From JAKPUX01 sp964436305 (lineage in GTDB: Bacteria > Zhuqueibacterota > Zhuqueibacteria > Residuimicrobiales > Residuimicrobiaceae), in assembly GCA_964436305.1 (NCBI GenBank), contig CAYTCI010000006.1, forward strand, positions 22,595 to 86,594: a DNA stretch of 64,000 nucleotides. The letters are read 5' to 3'. Shown here piece after piece: positions 1 through 8,052 of this stretch (position 1 is its first letter; every line of letters begins with the position of its first letter). The position numbers and the translations under genes were made by a program. A model generated the notes under the pieces. The model did not search any database. It saw only the letters and a list, made by a program, of their open reading frames with translations, and had not been told where the DNA came from.

Positions 1-938
1 ATGGTGGTATTCTCGAGCTTGAAACCGGTCTCCTCGGAGATCACCCGGCCGCCGGTGAGGACGGCGATGTCTTCGAGCATGGCTTTGCGGCGATCGCCAA
101 AGCCGGGGGCCTTGACGGCGGCGATGCGCAGGGTGCCGCGGATCTTGTTGACCACCAGGGTGGCCAGGGCCTCGCCCTCGATATCCTCGGCGATGATCAG
201 CATCGGCCGGCCGGTCTGGGCCACTTTCTCCAGGATCGGCAGGAGGTCCTTCATGGCGCTGATCTTCTTGTCATAGATCAGGACCATGACCTCTTCGAGG
301 ACTGCTTCCATGGTGTCCGGATTGGTGACAAAATAGGGGGAGATATAACCGCGGTCGAACTGCATACCCTCGACCACCTCGAGACTGGTATCGGTGCTCT
401 TGGCTTCCTCGACGGTGATGACGCCGTCCTTGCCGACCTTCTCCATGGCGTCCGCGATCAGTTCGCCGATGGCCTTGTCGTTGTTGGCGGAGATGGCCCC
501 AACCTGGGCGATCTCGGTCTTGCCCGGGATCGGCTTGCTCAGCTTGCGCAGCTCCTCAACCACCGACTTGACGCCCTTCTCGATGCCGCGTTTCAGGGCC
601 ATCGGATTGGAGCCGGCGGTGACATTCTTCAAGCCTTCACGCACGATCGCCTGGGCCAGCACGGTCGCCGTCGTAGTGCCATCGCCAGCCACATCGCTGG
701 TCTTGGAGGCCACTTCGCGCACCATCTGGGCGCCCATGTTCTCGAGGGGATCTTCCAACTCGACCTCTTTGGCCACGGTCACGCCATCCTTGGTCACCGT
801 CGGGGCGCCAAACTTTTTGTCGATCACGACGTTACGGCCTTTCGGACCGAGGGTTGCGCCCACCGCTTTGGCCAGCTTGTCGACACCGACCTTCATGGCG
901 TTGCGCGCTTCTACGTCAAATTCAATAATCTTTGCCAT
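1..938 (-). CDS. groEL: Chaperonin GroEL (60 kDa), N-terminal part
   Basis: ATP-driven folding chamber subunit of the cytoplasmic GroEL/GroES chaperonin. The window holds the first 312 codons (about 57% of the usual ~545 residues); the C-terminal part lies beyond position 1. The start ATG at 938-936 follows a GGAGG Shine-Dalgarno and begins MAKIIEFDVEAR. The ATP-binding motifs TLGPKG (residues 29-34) and GDGTTT (85-90) are intact. It lies 49 bp downstream of groES on the same strand, so the two form the standard groESL operon under the CIRCE element. Identification is secure from the motif content. Confidence 0.98.
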   Translation of the reverse strand, partial: MAKIIEFDVEARNAMKVGVDKLAKAVGATLGPKGRNVVIDKKFGAPTVTKDGVTVAKEVELEDPLENMGAQMVREVASKTSDVAGDGTTTATVLAQAIVREGLKNVTAGSNPMALKRGIEKGVKSVVEELRKLSKPIPGKTEIAQVGAISANNDKAIGELIADAMEKVGKDGVITVEEAKSTDTSLEVVEGMQFDRGYISPYFVTNPDTMEAVLEEVMVLIYDKKISAMKDLLPILEKVAQTGRPMLIIAEDIEGEALATLVVNKIRGTLRIAAVKAPGFGDRRKAMLEDIAVLTGGRVISEETGFKLENTT

Positions 939-987
939 ATGAACAAAACCTCCAGATAAAAAGGACTGATTCCAAGGGGTGGTTTGA

Positions 988-1272
988 CTAGATGATGGCG
1001 AAAATGTCACTCTCGCGCATGATCAGATACTCTTGCTTGTCAATGGTCACTTCGGTGCCGCTGTATTTGCCATAGAGCACCTGATCGCCCACCTTCACGC
1101 TCATCTCGATCTTGGCGCCGCTTTCCGAAATCTTGCCCGGGCCGACGGCAACGATGGTGCCCTGCATCGGCTTCTCTTTCGCCGTGTCGGGGATGATAAT
1201 GCTGCCCTGTTTGACCTCTTGCTCTTCGACCGGCTTGACAACCACGCGATCGGCTAACGGTTTGATGGTCAT
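988..1272 (-). CDS. groES: Co-chaperonin GroES (10 kDa)
   Basis: Lid of the GroEL chamber, forming a heptameric ring. It is 94 residues, the usual family length, starting MTIKPLADRVVVKP and including the mobile-loop region EEQEVKQGSIIIPDTAKEK and the beta-hairpin region YGKYSGTEV. ATG at 1272 is preceded by GGAGG. It is the first gene of the groESL operon; the CIRCE operator lies 46 bp upstream of the start, so heat-shock control by HrcA is expected. No hrcA gene is present in this window. Confidence 0.98.
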   Translation of the reverse strand: MTIKPLADRVVVKPVEEQEVKQGSIIIPDTAKEKPMQGTIVAVGPGKISESGAKIEMSVKVGDQVLYGKYSGTEVTIDKQEYLIMRESDIFAII

Positions 1273-1318
1273 ATGATAGCCTCCAATGCGATTAATTGAT
1301 TATTATTACTTGTCCTTG

Positions 1319-1345
1319 TTAGCACTCACCTGAAGTGAGTGCTAA
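1319..1345 (-). promoter_or_regulatory. CIRCE operator (HrcA binding site) of groESL
   Basis: Perfect 9-bp inverted repeat TTAGCACTC - 9 nt - GAGTGCTAA, identical to the CIRCE consensus. It sits in the 5' untranslated region of groES. In known systems HrcA represses from this site and GroEL feeds back on HrcA activity. Confidence 0.97.
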
Positions 1346-1353
1346 CAATATAC

Positions 1354-1381
1354 AATTTACACTTTTTAAAATCCCAATCAA
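1354..1381 (-). promoter_or_regulatory. Candidate sigma-70-type promoter of groESL
   Basis: On the minus strand TTGATT (1381-1376), a 16-bp spacer and TAAATT (1359-1354) lie just upstream of CIRCE, so initiation would fall next to or within the operator, as is usual for CIRCE genes. A second possible -10, TATATT, overlaps 1346-1351 but has no clear -35. Assignment is by eye only. Confidence 0.4.
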
Positions 1382-1452
1382 GCTTTTTTTATTCCCGCTG
1401 ATGCCATTTCCCTGCTTCACCACGGCAGAATGCATTTCCGTCTATTTTTCGC

Positions 1453-1481
1453 TTGACATTGGCCATGCCAGTGGATATATT
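1453..1481 (+). promoter_or_regulatory. Promoter of khpA
   Basis: TTGACA (1453-1458), a 17-bp spacer and TATATT (1476-1481), close to the sigma-70 consensus. Transcription would start near 1489, giving a leader of about 100 nt before khpA. Confidence 0.7.
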
Positions 1482-1590
1482 TAAATTGAGGTAAATTCAA
1501 TCGTTCTTTGCATTTCACGCATCAAGGCAAGGCAGCAGTACCCAATCCACGGTCTGATACACGCATTAAGCTGCAGGAAGGGGCGACTGG

Positions 1591-1821
1591 ATGAAAGAAT
1601 TTGTCGAGTACATCGTCAAGCATTTGGTCGATAATCCGGACGAGGTCAAGGTCTCCGAGGTATTCGGCGAAACCACGGTGGTCTACGAGCTCCGCGTTTC
1701 CCAACCCGATATGGGTAAGGTTATCGGCAAAAACGGGCGGACGGCTCACGCCATCCGCGTCCTCCTGAGTGCGGTTTCGCGCAAGGCGGGCAAACACGCA
1801 ACCCTCGAAATTCTGGAGTAG
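1591..1821 (+). CDS. khpA: KH-domain RNA-binding protein KhpA
   Basis: Small (76 residues) single-KH-domain protein of the KhpA/YlqC family, which in studied bacteria binds RNA with KhpB and affects cell elongation and post-transcriptional control. The GxxG RNA-binding loop is visible as GKVIGKNGRTAHAIR (about residues 42-56). The start is preceded by GGAAGGGG. In many genomes the gene follows rpsP and precedes rimM/trmD; here it stands alone, with its own promoter and terminator and a minus-strand gene behind it. Confidence 0.9.
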   Translation: MKEFVEYIVKHLVDNPDEVKVSEVFGETTVVYELRVSQPDMGKVIGKNGRTAHAIRVLLSAVSRKAGKHATLEILE

Positions 1822-1908
1822 CGATTCAATAAACCAACACGATATCGAGGGGGAAATCGGGTACCGGCTGCCACAGGGTGCCCGTTTGAAAGCGGAGCCA
1901 TCTGATAG

Positions 1909-1941
1909 AAAGGGCCGCGCGACAGGGTTCAGCGGCCCTTT
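1909..1941. terminator. Bidirectional intrinsic terminator between khpA and rlmH
   Basis: Ten-bp perfect stem AAAGGGCCGC (1909-1918) / GCGGCCCTTT (1932-1941), followed by a T-rich tract on the plus strand. It starts immediately after the rlmH stop on the minus strand, so it can serve both convergent genes. Confidence 0.8.
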
Positions 1942-2406
1942 TTATTTGTGGTATTTTTCCCCACGCAGGATGGTAAAGGCGCGGTAGACCTGTTCGAGCA
2001 GGAGGGTGAGGGCCAGTTCGTGCGCCAGGGTCAAGCGCGAGAGCGACAGCTGCTGGTCGGCCCGCGCCAGCACCGCCTCCCCGAGGCCATAGGGCCCGCC
2101 GACGCAAAAAAGCAGGCTTTTGCGCCCCGAGGTCTGCTGCCGTGCCAGCTCACGGCTGAAGGCGGCGGAATCCAGCATCGGTCCCTCACTGGTTAACGCC
2201 ACACACCAGTCCTGCGGCGCTATCTTGTCCAGCAGCAAAGCCGCCTCGCGCGCGCGGATCTCGCCGACCGGCAGATCCCCGCGGACCGCACGGACCTGAA
2301 GATACTCAATCGGCGTATAGTGCCGGATCCGGCCCAGATAGGTCTCGCTCAGGGCGAGGTAATGGGGATCCCCCGGCTTGCCCACGCTGAGAATCGTGAT
2401 TTTCAT
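1942..2406 (-). CDS. rlmH: 23S rRNA (pseudouridine1915-N3)-methyltransferase RlmH
   Basis: SPOUT-class methyltransferase that methylates pseudouridine 1915 in helix 69 of 23S rRNA. The 154-residue product starts MKITILSVGKPGDPHY and has the family hallmarks: the SAM-binding knot FCVGGPYGLGE and the C-terminal LTLAHELALTLLLEQVYRA stretch, ending EKYHK. The frame stays open further upstream, but the ATG at 2406 matches the family length of about 155. The small plus-strand gene at 2420 diverges from it. Confidence 0.95.
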   Translation of the reverse strand: MKITILSVGKPGDPHYLALSETYLGRIRHYTPIEYLQVRAVRGDLPVGEIRAREAALLLDKIAPQDWCVALTSEGPMLDSAAFSRELARQQTSGRKSLLFCVGGPYGLGEAVLARADQQLSLSRLTLAHELALTLLLEQVYRAFTILRGEKYHK

Positions 2407-2419
2407 AACGGAAAGGCCC

Positions 2420-2641
2420 ATGACGACAGACGATAAAAATGCCGGTGTCAGCACCAGCCGGATCAAATTCTGCGATCTCCGCTGCGAGCACGCCGCGTTC
2501 GCAACCGAGGAGCACCTCGATGGCGCCAACAGCTGCCGCACCTTCGCCGCCCTGTGGTGCCGGGCTCTGGAGCAGGTCGTCACCAAGAATGCTCCCTGCA
2601 CCCTGCTCTTCGGCTCCCGCCGTCCCAAGTCCAACCTCTAG
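2420..2641 (+). CDS. Small cysteine-rich protein of unknown function
   Basis: 73-residue product starting MTTDDKNAGVSTSRIKFCDL, with ATG at 2420 after GGAAAGG. Cysteines are grouped as CDLRC (residues 18-22), SCRTF, LWC and NAPC, a spacing that suggests metal binding or a redox role. I have an impression of related small proteins with the same CDLRCE...DGxxSCRTF...KNAPC arrangement in other uncultured bacteria, but cannot confirm it. It is squeezed between divergent rlmH and convergent M23 peptidase and could still be a chance frame. The regular Cys pattern and the ribosome binding site favour a real gene. Confidence 0.6.
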   Translation: MTTDDKNAGVSTSRIKFCDLRCEHAAFATEEHLDGANSCRTFAALWCRALEQVVTKNAPCTLLFGSRRPKSNL

Positions 2642-2671
2642 CTTCGCATCACCGCACTGGCCGGCGCCTTG

Positions 2672-3979
2672 CTACAACTGCGGCATGGTCCGGGGCGCCG
2701 CTGCCGTGCCGGCCAGCACCGGCTGCAGCACCTTGCCCCGCACCGGCGCTGCCGCCAGCAGAGCCAGCTGGGCCTCCTTGACCTCCGCAAAACGCGTCAT
2801 CTCCGCGGCCGGTATCGGATCGCCGGAGGCATTCTTGATCTTCATGGGATTGACCGGGCGGCCGTTTTCGTAGAAGCAATAGTGCAGGTGCGGGCCGGTG
2901 GCCAGTCCGGTGCTGCCGACGTAGCCGATGACGTCGCGCTGCGTCACCTTTGATCCGGCTGATACTCCGGCAGCGAAGCCGCTGAGATGGCCATAGACGG
3001 TGACGAAATGGGGATTCTTGTGCCGGATCTTGATGAAATTCCCCAGTCCCCCGCCTTCATAGCCCTTTTCCACCACGATCCCGTCGGCCGCGGCGCAAAC
3101 CGGCGTGCCCGCAGCAGCAACGAAGTCGATCCCGTAATGCGGCCGCACGATCTTGAGGATGGGATGCCGGCGGGCGCCACTGAAATGGGAGCTGATCCGC
3201 CGGTAGTTGAGTGGAGATTTCAAAAAGGTTTTCTGGAAAGAGCGGCCCTCGAGATCGTAATAGCCCCCCTGCTCTCCCTGTTGATAAAAGATGGCGCTGC
3301 GCGCAACACCACTGCAGCGATACTGCCCCGAAAGCACCCGCCCATAGCGGATAAAATCGCCCAGACTGTCCGGCCGCCCCGGATCCAGCACATACTCGGC
3401 CTCATAGACCATGCGGAATTCATCCCCGGCCTGGGGATCAACGAAGAAATCGATGTCCCACTGAAACAGATCGCTGAAGGCGATGATCAGCTCATCGCTC
3501 TCGCCCATCTCGCGCACGGCGTCGTAAAGGGTGGTGGTCACCGCGCCGCTCAGGGTGAAAATTTTGCGGATCAACGGCAGCTGCACCACCTGCGGCTGCA
3601 GCACCCCAAGGGAGTCCCGGACCACCCGGATGGTCTTGTCCATCTCCGGATAGTATTCGAAACCATGGACGGCGCCGGTCGAATCGGTGAGAATGCTGTA
3701 GCCTTTTTCACCGCGGATCTTGCGCACATCGAAAACACGGGCGAAGGTGGTGACCAGCTCCCGGGTGAGGACCCGGTCAACGATATCGCGCAGCAGCACC
3801 TTTTCCAGCGTTTCACCGTGACGGAAGGTTCCCTCCTTGCGCAGCAGGACCTTCTCGCGGGGTTTACGGCTGGCCTGAATCACTTCCGGTGTTGTGCGGC
3901 AGGCGCTCCAGCAGAGGCCGGCGGTGAGGAGCAGAAGGAGGAGCCAGCGCGGGCGATGGCCTGGATCGATCAGTTTCAT
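2672..3979 (-). CDS. M23-family peptidoglycan endopeptidase, probable lipoprotein
   Basis: 435-residue envelope protein. The N-terminal hydrophobic stretch (residues 11-22) ends at CWSAC, a possible but non-canonical lipobox (Cys23 or Cys27). The C-terminal LytM/M23 domain (about 262-382) keeps the zinc and catalytic set: H281 and D285 (HYGID), H331 (YGHL) and H364/H366 (HLHY). The middle part resembles the N-terminal substrate-occluding regions of MepM/ShyA-type enzymes. Expected role is cleaving peptide cross-links of peptidoglycan during growth. Confidence 0.9.
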   Translation of the reverse strand: MKLIDPGHRPRWLLLLLLTAGLCWSACRTTPEVIQASRKPREKVLLRKEGTFRHGETLEKVLLRDIVDRVLTRELVTTFARVFDVRKIRGEKGYSILTDSTGAVHGFEYYPEMDKTIRVVRDSLGVLQPQVVQLPLIRKIFTLSGAVTTTLYDAVREMGESDELIIAFSDLFQWDIDFFVDPQAGDEFRMVYEAEYVLDPGRPDSLGDFIRYGRVLSGQYRCSGVARSAIFYQQGEQGGYYDLEGRSFQKTFLKSPLNYRRISSHFSGARRHPILKIVRPHYGIDFVAAAGTPVCAAADGIVVEKGYEGGGLGNFIKIRHKNPHFVTVYGHLSGFAAGVSAGSKVTQRDVIGYVGSTGLATGPHLHYCFYENGRPVNPMKIKNASGDPIPAAEMTRFAEVKEAQLALLAAAPVRGKVLQPVLAGTAAAPRTMPQL

Positions 3980-4000
3980 GGGGTACGTCCAAAATGCACT

Positions 4001-4029
4001 TTGTTTGTTGCGGCTAAATTCGTTAATTT
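4001..4029 (+). promoter_or_regulatory. Candidate promoter of the 4055 reductase gene
   Basis: TTGTTT (4001-4006), 17-bp spacer, TAATTT (4024-4029), in the 75-bp gap to the divergent peptidase gene. Spacing is ideal but the hexamers are weak. Confidence 0.4.
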
Positions 4030-4054
4030 GGGCTTAACCTGAATGGGAGGCTTC

Positions 4055-4933
4055 ATGCCCGACCTGTTGCTGACCGGCGCGAGTGGTTTCCTCGGTGGTC
4101 ATCTTTATGCGAAAGCCCAGGCCGATTGGCGGGTTACCGCCATCAGCCACCGCCATCCCCTCCCCGGCGCCCTGACCCTCGACCTCTGCGATGTGGATGC
4201 CTGCATGGCCCTGGTCCGCTCGTTGCGGCCGCGGGTGATCCTGCATGCGGCCGCCAACTCCAACCTGGACGCCTGCGAGCGCGATCCCGCTGCGGCGCGG
4301 GCGATCAACACCAGCGCCGTCGGCCATCTGCTCGCTGCCGCCGGCGAGGTCGGCGCACGCCTGATCCTGGTCTCGAGCGACATGGTTTTCGACGGCCGGC
4401 AGGGCTGCTATAGCGAAGCCTCCGCGGTTCATCCCCTCTCGGTCTATGGTGAGACCAAGGTTGCCGCCGAGGCGTTGGTGCTGCAGGCCGGCGGGGAGCA
4501 TCTGGTGGCGCGCGCCGCGCTGATCTACGGTCGCCCGCGCCCCCTTGGCACGTCATTCTCCGAATGGATCGAGCGCCGCCTGCGCGCCGGCGAACCGGTG
4601 CCGCTCTATACCGATCAATTCCGCTCGCCCATCTGGGTCGAAAACCTCGCCGACGCCCTGCTCGAGCTGGCGGCCGCGGAGATCAGTGGTCTGGTGCACC
4701 TCGGCGGTGCCAATCGTATCGACCGCTACCATTTCGCGCGGCAGCTTTGCCGCGCCGCCGGCTATGACCCCGGACTGCTGCAGCCGGTCTCCCTGCACGC
4801 CGCGGTCAGCGACGCGCCGCGGCCCGTGGATGTCTCCCTCGACAGCAGCAAAGCCGCCGCCCTGCTGCATACGCCCCTGCTCGATACGCAAACCGGCCTG
4901 ATGCACATGATCAAAGGCGATGGCAAATCTTGA
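4055..4933 (+). CDS. RmlD-like NAD(P)-dependent sugar-nucleotide reductase/epimerase
   Basis: Extended short-chain dehydrogenase of 292 residues: Rossmann motif TGASGFLG at the N-terminus, SSDMVFDG and the catalytic YGETK (Y-x3-K). The start at 4055 is chosen because GGGAGG lies 4 nt upstream; an ATG at 4043 lies before that site. The overall layout resembles dTDP-4-dehydrorhamnose reductase, and a second RmlD-like gene lies at 5645-6538. Which sugar it acts on cannot be told. Its 3' end overlaps the convergent glycosyltransferase gene by 23 bp. Confidence 0.8.
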   Translation: MPDLLLTGASGFLGGHLYAKAQADWRVTAISHRHPLPGALTLDLCDVDACMALVRSLRPRVILHAAANSNLDACERDPAAARAINTSAVGHLLAAAGEVGARLILVSSDMVFDGRQGCYSEASAVHPLSVYGETKVAAEALVLQAGGEHLVARAALIYGRPRPLGTSFSEWIERRLRAGEPVPLYTDQFRSPIWVENLADALLELAAAEISGLVHLGGANRIDRYHFARQLCRAAGYDPGLLQPVSLHAAVSDAPRPVDVSLDSSKAAALLHTPLLDTQTGLMHMIKGDGKS

Positions 4934-5648
4934 GCCATTTGAGCTTCCAGACCATGCCGATCGCCTCGTAGATGATCTTTTTGGACATCTTGGAGGCGCC
5001 GGCGGCGCGGTCGACGAAAACGATCGGGATCTCCTTGATGCGGAACCCCTGCACCCAGGCGCGGAAATTCATCTCGATCTGGAAGGAGTAGCCATCGGAG
5101 CGGACACGGTCGAGGTCGATGTGCTCGAGGACCTCGCGCCGGAAGCACTTAAAGCCGGCGGTGCAGTCGCGCAGGGGCAAGCCGGTGATGATCCGGGTAT
5201 AGTAACTGGCGAACATGCTCAACAGCAGGCGCCGCAGCGGCCAGTTGACCACATTGACCCCGGTGATATAGCGCGAGCCGATGACGATATCGGCCTCGGC
5301 GCTCGCTTCGAGAAGGCGCTTGAGATCGCGCGGATCGTGTGAAAAATCGGCATCCATCTCGATCACCCGGGCAAAGTCGTGCGTCAGCGCAAAACGGAAT
5401 CCGGCGACGTAGGCGGTGCCGAGCCCCATCTTGCGTTCCCGGCTCAAAAGATGGAGCCGCGGTTCATGCTCCACCATCGCCCTGACCAGTCCCCCCGTGC
5501 CGTCAGGCGAGCCGTCATCGACGATCAGGATCTCGATCCCGGGGATCTCCTGGGCGAAGATGGCCTGGATGATCGACGCAATATTCTGCTTCTCATTGTA
5601 GGTGGGAATGATCACGAGACTCTTCAAGAACAACTCCTCCGACTTCAA
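4911..5648 (-). CDS. Polyprenol-phosphate mannosyltransferase (dolichyl-phosphate mannose synthase type)
   Basis: GT2-family transferase of 245 residues that moves mannose (or a similar sugar) from a GDP-sugar to polyprenyl phosphate at the inner membrane face. Motifs: LVIIPTYNE, VDDGSPDGT (43-51), the metal-binding MDADFSHDP (98-106) and GSRYITG. There is no C-terminal membrane segment, so it is the soluble bacterial type. The product would supply sugar donors to periplasm-facing transferases such as the DUF2723 protein at 8053-10701. The start overlaps the stop of rmlD by 4 nt, suggesting translational coupling. Confidence 0.92.
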   Translation of the reverse strand: MKSEELFLKSLVIIPTYNEKQNIASIIQAIFAQEIPGIEILIVDDGSPDGTGGLVRAMVEHEPRLHLLSRERKMGLGTAYVAGFRFALTHDFARVIEMDADFSHDPRDLKRLLEASAEADIVIGSRYITGVNVVNWPLRRLLLSMFASYYTRIITGLPLRDCTAGFKCFRREVLEHIDLDRVRSDGYSFQIEMNFRAWVQGFRIKEIPIVFVDRAAGASKMSKKIIYEAIGMVWKLKWLKICHRL

Positions 5649-6538
5649 ATTCCCGCGCTCAGCTGCTGTTTCAGTTTCACCAACCCGCCCGTCGCATCAC
5701 TGAGTTCCACTCCCAGCTCACGGATCGCTTTTTCCACGATCAGCCCGGAACGCATCGGCCGAGGCGCCTCCTGATGGAGGTCGGCTGTGGTGATCGGCGT
5801 GATCAGGCGCTCATCCAGATCAAAGACGGCCGCGATCTTGCGGGCGAAAGTGTACCGGTCGATGATCTCCGTCCCGGCGACATGGTAGAATCCCTCCGCC
5901 TCACGATCGACGATCCGCCACAACCCCAGAGCCAGCTCGTCAGCGAGGGTGGTGTTGCCGAACTGGTCGGTGACGATCCGCACCGGCTGGCCCTGGCGCA
6001 GGGAATTGATCAACCAGGAGACAAAATCGGCCTTGACCTGGCGCGCGTGGCCATAGAGGACCATGGTCCGGGCGACGGCAAAATGGATTTCCGCGCCATG
6101 CAGGACATTCTCGGCCGCCAGTTTGGACTTGCCGTAGTAGCCAATCGGCCGGGGCAGATCCTCCTCATGGTAAGGGCCGTGCTGGCCGTCAAAGATGTAA
6201 TCGGTGGAGACATGCGCCAGACGACAGTGGTGTTTGCGGCAAGCGAGGGCGAGGTTCTCGACGCCGGTGACGTTGGCGCGCCAGCAGAGTTCCCGCTCCA
6301 CCTCGGCACGATTGACATTGGTGTAGGCCGCTGCGTTGAGGATCCAGTCGGGGGCAAAGGCGCGGACGTCCGCCTCCACCTCCTTGCGCGCCCCGAGATC
6401 AAGACGCTGGTAGCGCTCTGGCGGCAAGACGACCGGTGCCTCGCCGAGATCGACGCCGAAAAGTTCGGCCGTCGCGGGTGCCAGATGCGTCAGGCGCTGG
6501 CCAAGCAGCCCGTTGCAGCCGGTGATCAGAATTCTCAT
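5645..6538 (-). CDS. rmlD: dTDP-4-dehydrorhamnose reductase family protein
   Basis: 297-residue RmlD-type reductase: MRILITGCNGLLGQ Rossmann start, NAAAYTNVNRAE, VSTDYIFDG and the catalytic YGKSK. RmlD makes dTDP-L-rhamnose in the last step of that pathway, but rmlA, rmlB and rmlC are absent here, so the exact sugar is uncertain. The ATG at 6538 was chosen because the Rossmann motif begins there; the frame extends upstream only as antisense-like sequence over purE. It lies 7 nt after purE and overlaps the mannosyltransferase gene. Confidence 0.85.
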   Translation of the reverse strand: MRILITGCNGLLGQRLTHLAPATAELFGVDLGEAPVVLPPERYQRLDLGARKEVEADVRAFAPDWILNAAAYTNVNRAEVERELCWRANVTGVENLALACRKHHCRLAHVSTDYIFDGQHGPYHEEDLPRPIGYYGKSKLAAENVLHGAEIHFAVARTMVLYGHARQVKADFVSWLINSLRQGQPVRIVTDQFGNTTLADELALGLWRIVDREAEGFYHVAGTEIIDRYTFARKIAAVFDLDERLITPITTADLHQEAPRPMRSGLIVEKAIRELGVELSDATGGLVKLKQQLSAGI

Positions 6539-6545
6539 CTCAGCC

Positions 6546-7004
6546 TCACAGCACACAACCGTTCTTGCGAAACTGCACCAGCTTTTCACGAATCTGCGTA
6601 TCGCGGCCAGCGAGCCATTCGGCGACATGGATCGCGGCATTGGCGGCGCCGGCCTTGCCGATCGCCATGGTCGCCACCGGCACACCCCTGGGCATCTGTA
6701 CCATCGAGTAGAGGGCATCGACGCCGGCCAGGGCCGATCCGGAGAGCGGGACGCCGATGACCGGCAGCAGGGTATGGCTGGCGACCACCCCCGCCAGATG
6801 GGCCGCCATGCCGGCCCCGGCGATGATGGCGCAGTACCCGCTGGCTTCGGCCGATTTGGCAAACTCGGCGGTCGCATCCGGTGTCCGGTGTGCCGAGAGG
6901 ACCCGGCTCTCCCAGGCGATGCCAAAATAGTCGAGGAAGGGATGGGCTGCCGCCATGACCTCCTGATCCGACTCCGATCCCATCATGATCGCTACCTTGT
7001 ACAT
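6546..7004 (-). CDS. purE: N5-carboxyaminoimidazole ribonucleotide mutase PurE (class I)
   Basis: De novo purine synthesis: converts N5-CAIR to CAIR. It is 152 residues, a typical class I length, with IMMGSESD at the N-terminus (phosphate/nucleotide site), VLSAHRTP (catalytic His) and the GAGMAAHLAGVVASHT segment. No purK is present in the window. It sits inside a run of glycan genes, 20 bp after the flippase-like gene, which looks like co-transcription rather than shared function. Confidence 0.97.
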   Translation of the reverse strand: MYKVAIMMGSESDQEVMAAAHPFLDYFGIAWESRVLSAHRTPDATAEFAKSAEASGYCAIIAGAGMAAHLAGVVASHTLLPVIGVPLSGSALAGVDALYSMVQMPRGVPVATMAIGKAGAANAAIHVAEWLAGRDTQIREKLVQFRKNGCVL

Positions 7005-7024
7005 AGTCTCCTCCCTGCTGGATT

Positions 7025-8041
7025 TCAGGACTGAGCCGGCTGGGCCGGCCCGGATTGGACACTGCGGCGCTCTTCCCGCCGGAGTGCGAAGAGGATGCCG
7101 CCGGGGATGCTCGCGAAAATGCCGACCAGGTAGGCGATGAATTCGAAAGCGACGATCTTGGCACCGGGAATCCCGAGCGAGCCGAAAAGGGCGACAGCGC
7201 TTTGCTCGCGCACGCCCAGTCCACCCAACGAGATCGGCAGGCTCGCGACCAGGGCCACCACCGGGATGAAGAGAAAGAAAAAATTGACCCGGACATCGAC
7301 ACCGAGACTGCGGGCGGCATAGTAGTGGGTCAGAATCCGCAGGGTCTGCACCAGCAGGGAGAGGGCCAGGAGGTTCAGGAGCAGCAGCTTCCTGCTGCGA
7401 AAGCCGTGCAGGCTGTAGTAAAAGGATTTAACCCGCAGATGCAGCGAGGCCGGCAGCAGCAGCCGGAAGATTCCGGAAAACTTTTTGGCGAAGGGCTCAT
7501 AAAAGAGAAAGGCGAGGGCCAGCAGCCAGGCGCCGAAAATGAAGAGGATCGACTCGAGCGCCGAGGCATGGACCATCTCGCGAGCCGCGAGAAAAATCGC
7601 AACCAGCGCCAGCGTCGACATCGCAAAAAAACCAATGAAACGGTCGAAAAATACCGTCGACAGGGCCTCCCGCGTCTCGCCTGTGATCCGCCGGATGTCG
7701 AAGACCCGAAAGGCGTCACCGCCGACATTACCGATGAGAAAATTGTTGAAGAACAAACCCACGTGGTAATAGCCCAGGATCCGCACAAAGGGCAGCCGGA
7801 TCTGCCGGCTCACCAGCAGCAGATACCACTGCAGTGCACCGAGCAGGTTGCTGACCACAAAGAATCCCAGCGCCAGCGAGAGGCTGCCCCAGCTCGCCGC
7901 GCCGAACTGGGCCCGGATGGGGCCCCAGCCAATCCCCCGTAGCAGCAGGTAGACCAGAATGACGCTGACGCCCACCTTGAGCAGGCTGGCAGCCAGGGGC
8001 CGCCAGCCCTGCTCAGACTCTTTCTTGTACTTGACTGCCAC
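7025..8041 (-). CDS. Lysylphosphatidylglycerol synthetase-like/UPF0104 membrane protein (flippase-like domain)
   Basis: 338-residue polytopic membrane protein with about eight hydrophobic segments and the family signatures RITGETREALSTVFFDRFIG and SLPISLGGLGVREQSAV. These belong to the LPG_synthase_TM (AglD/YbhN-like) family, whose members are membrane domains of MprF-type proteins or stand-alone proteins near glycosyltransferases. It starts with GTG at 8041. Its position between a DUF2723 glycosyltransferase and a polyprenol-phosphate mannosyltransferase suggests lipid or glycolipid transport, but that is inference. Confidence 0.85.
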   Translation of the reverse strand: MAVKYKKESEQGWRPLAASLLKVGVSVILVYLLLRGIGWGPIRAQFGAASWGSLSLALGFFVVSNLLGALQWYLLLVSRQIRLPFVRILGYYHVGLFFNNFLIGNVGGDAFRVFDIRRITGETREALSTVFFDRFIGFFAMSTLALVAIFLAAREMVHASALESILFIFGAWLLALAFLFYEPFAKKFSGIFRLLLPASLHLRVKSFYYSLHGFRSRKLLLLNLLALSLLVQTLRILTHYYAARSLGVDVRVNFFFLFIPVVALVASLPISLGGLGVREQSAVALFGSLGIPGAKIVAFEFIAYLVGIFASIPGGILFALRREERRSVQSGPAQPAQS

Positions 8042-8052
8042 AGGTGCTACCG

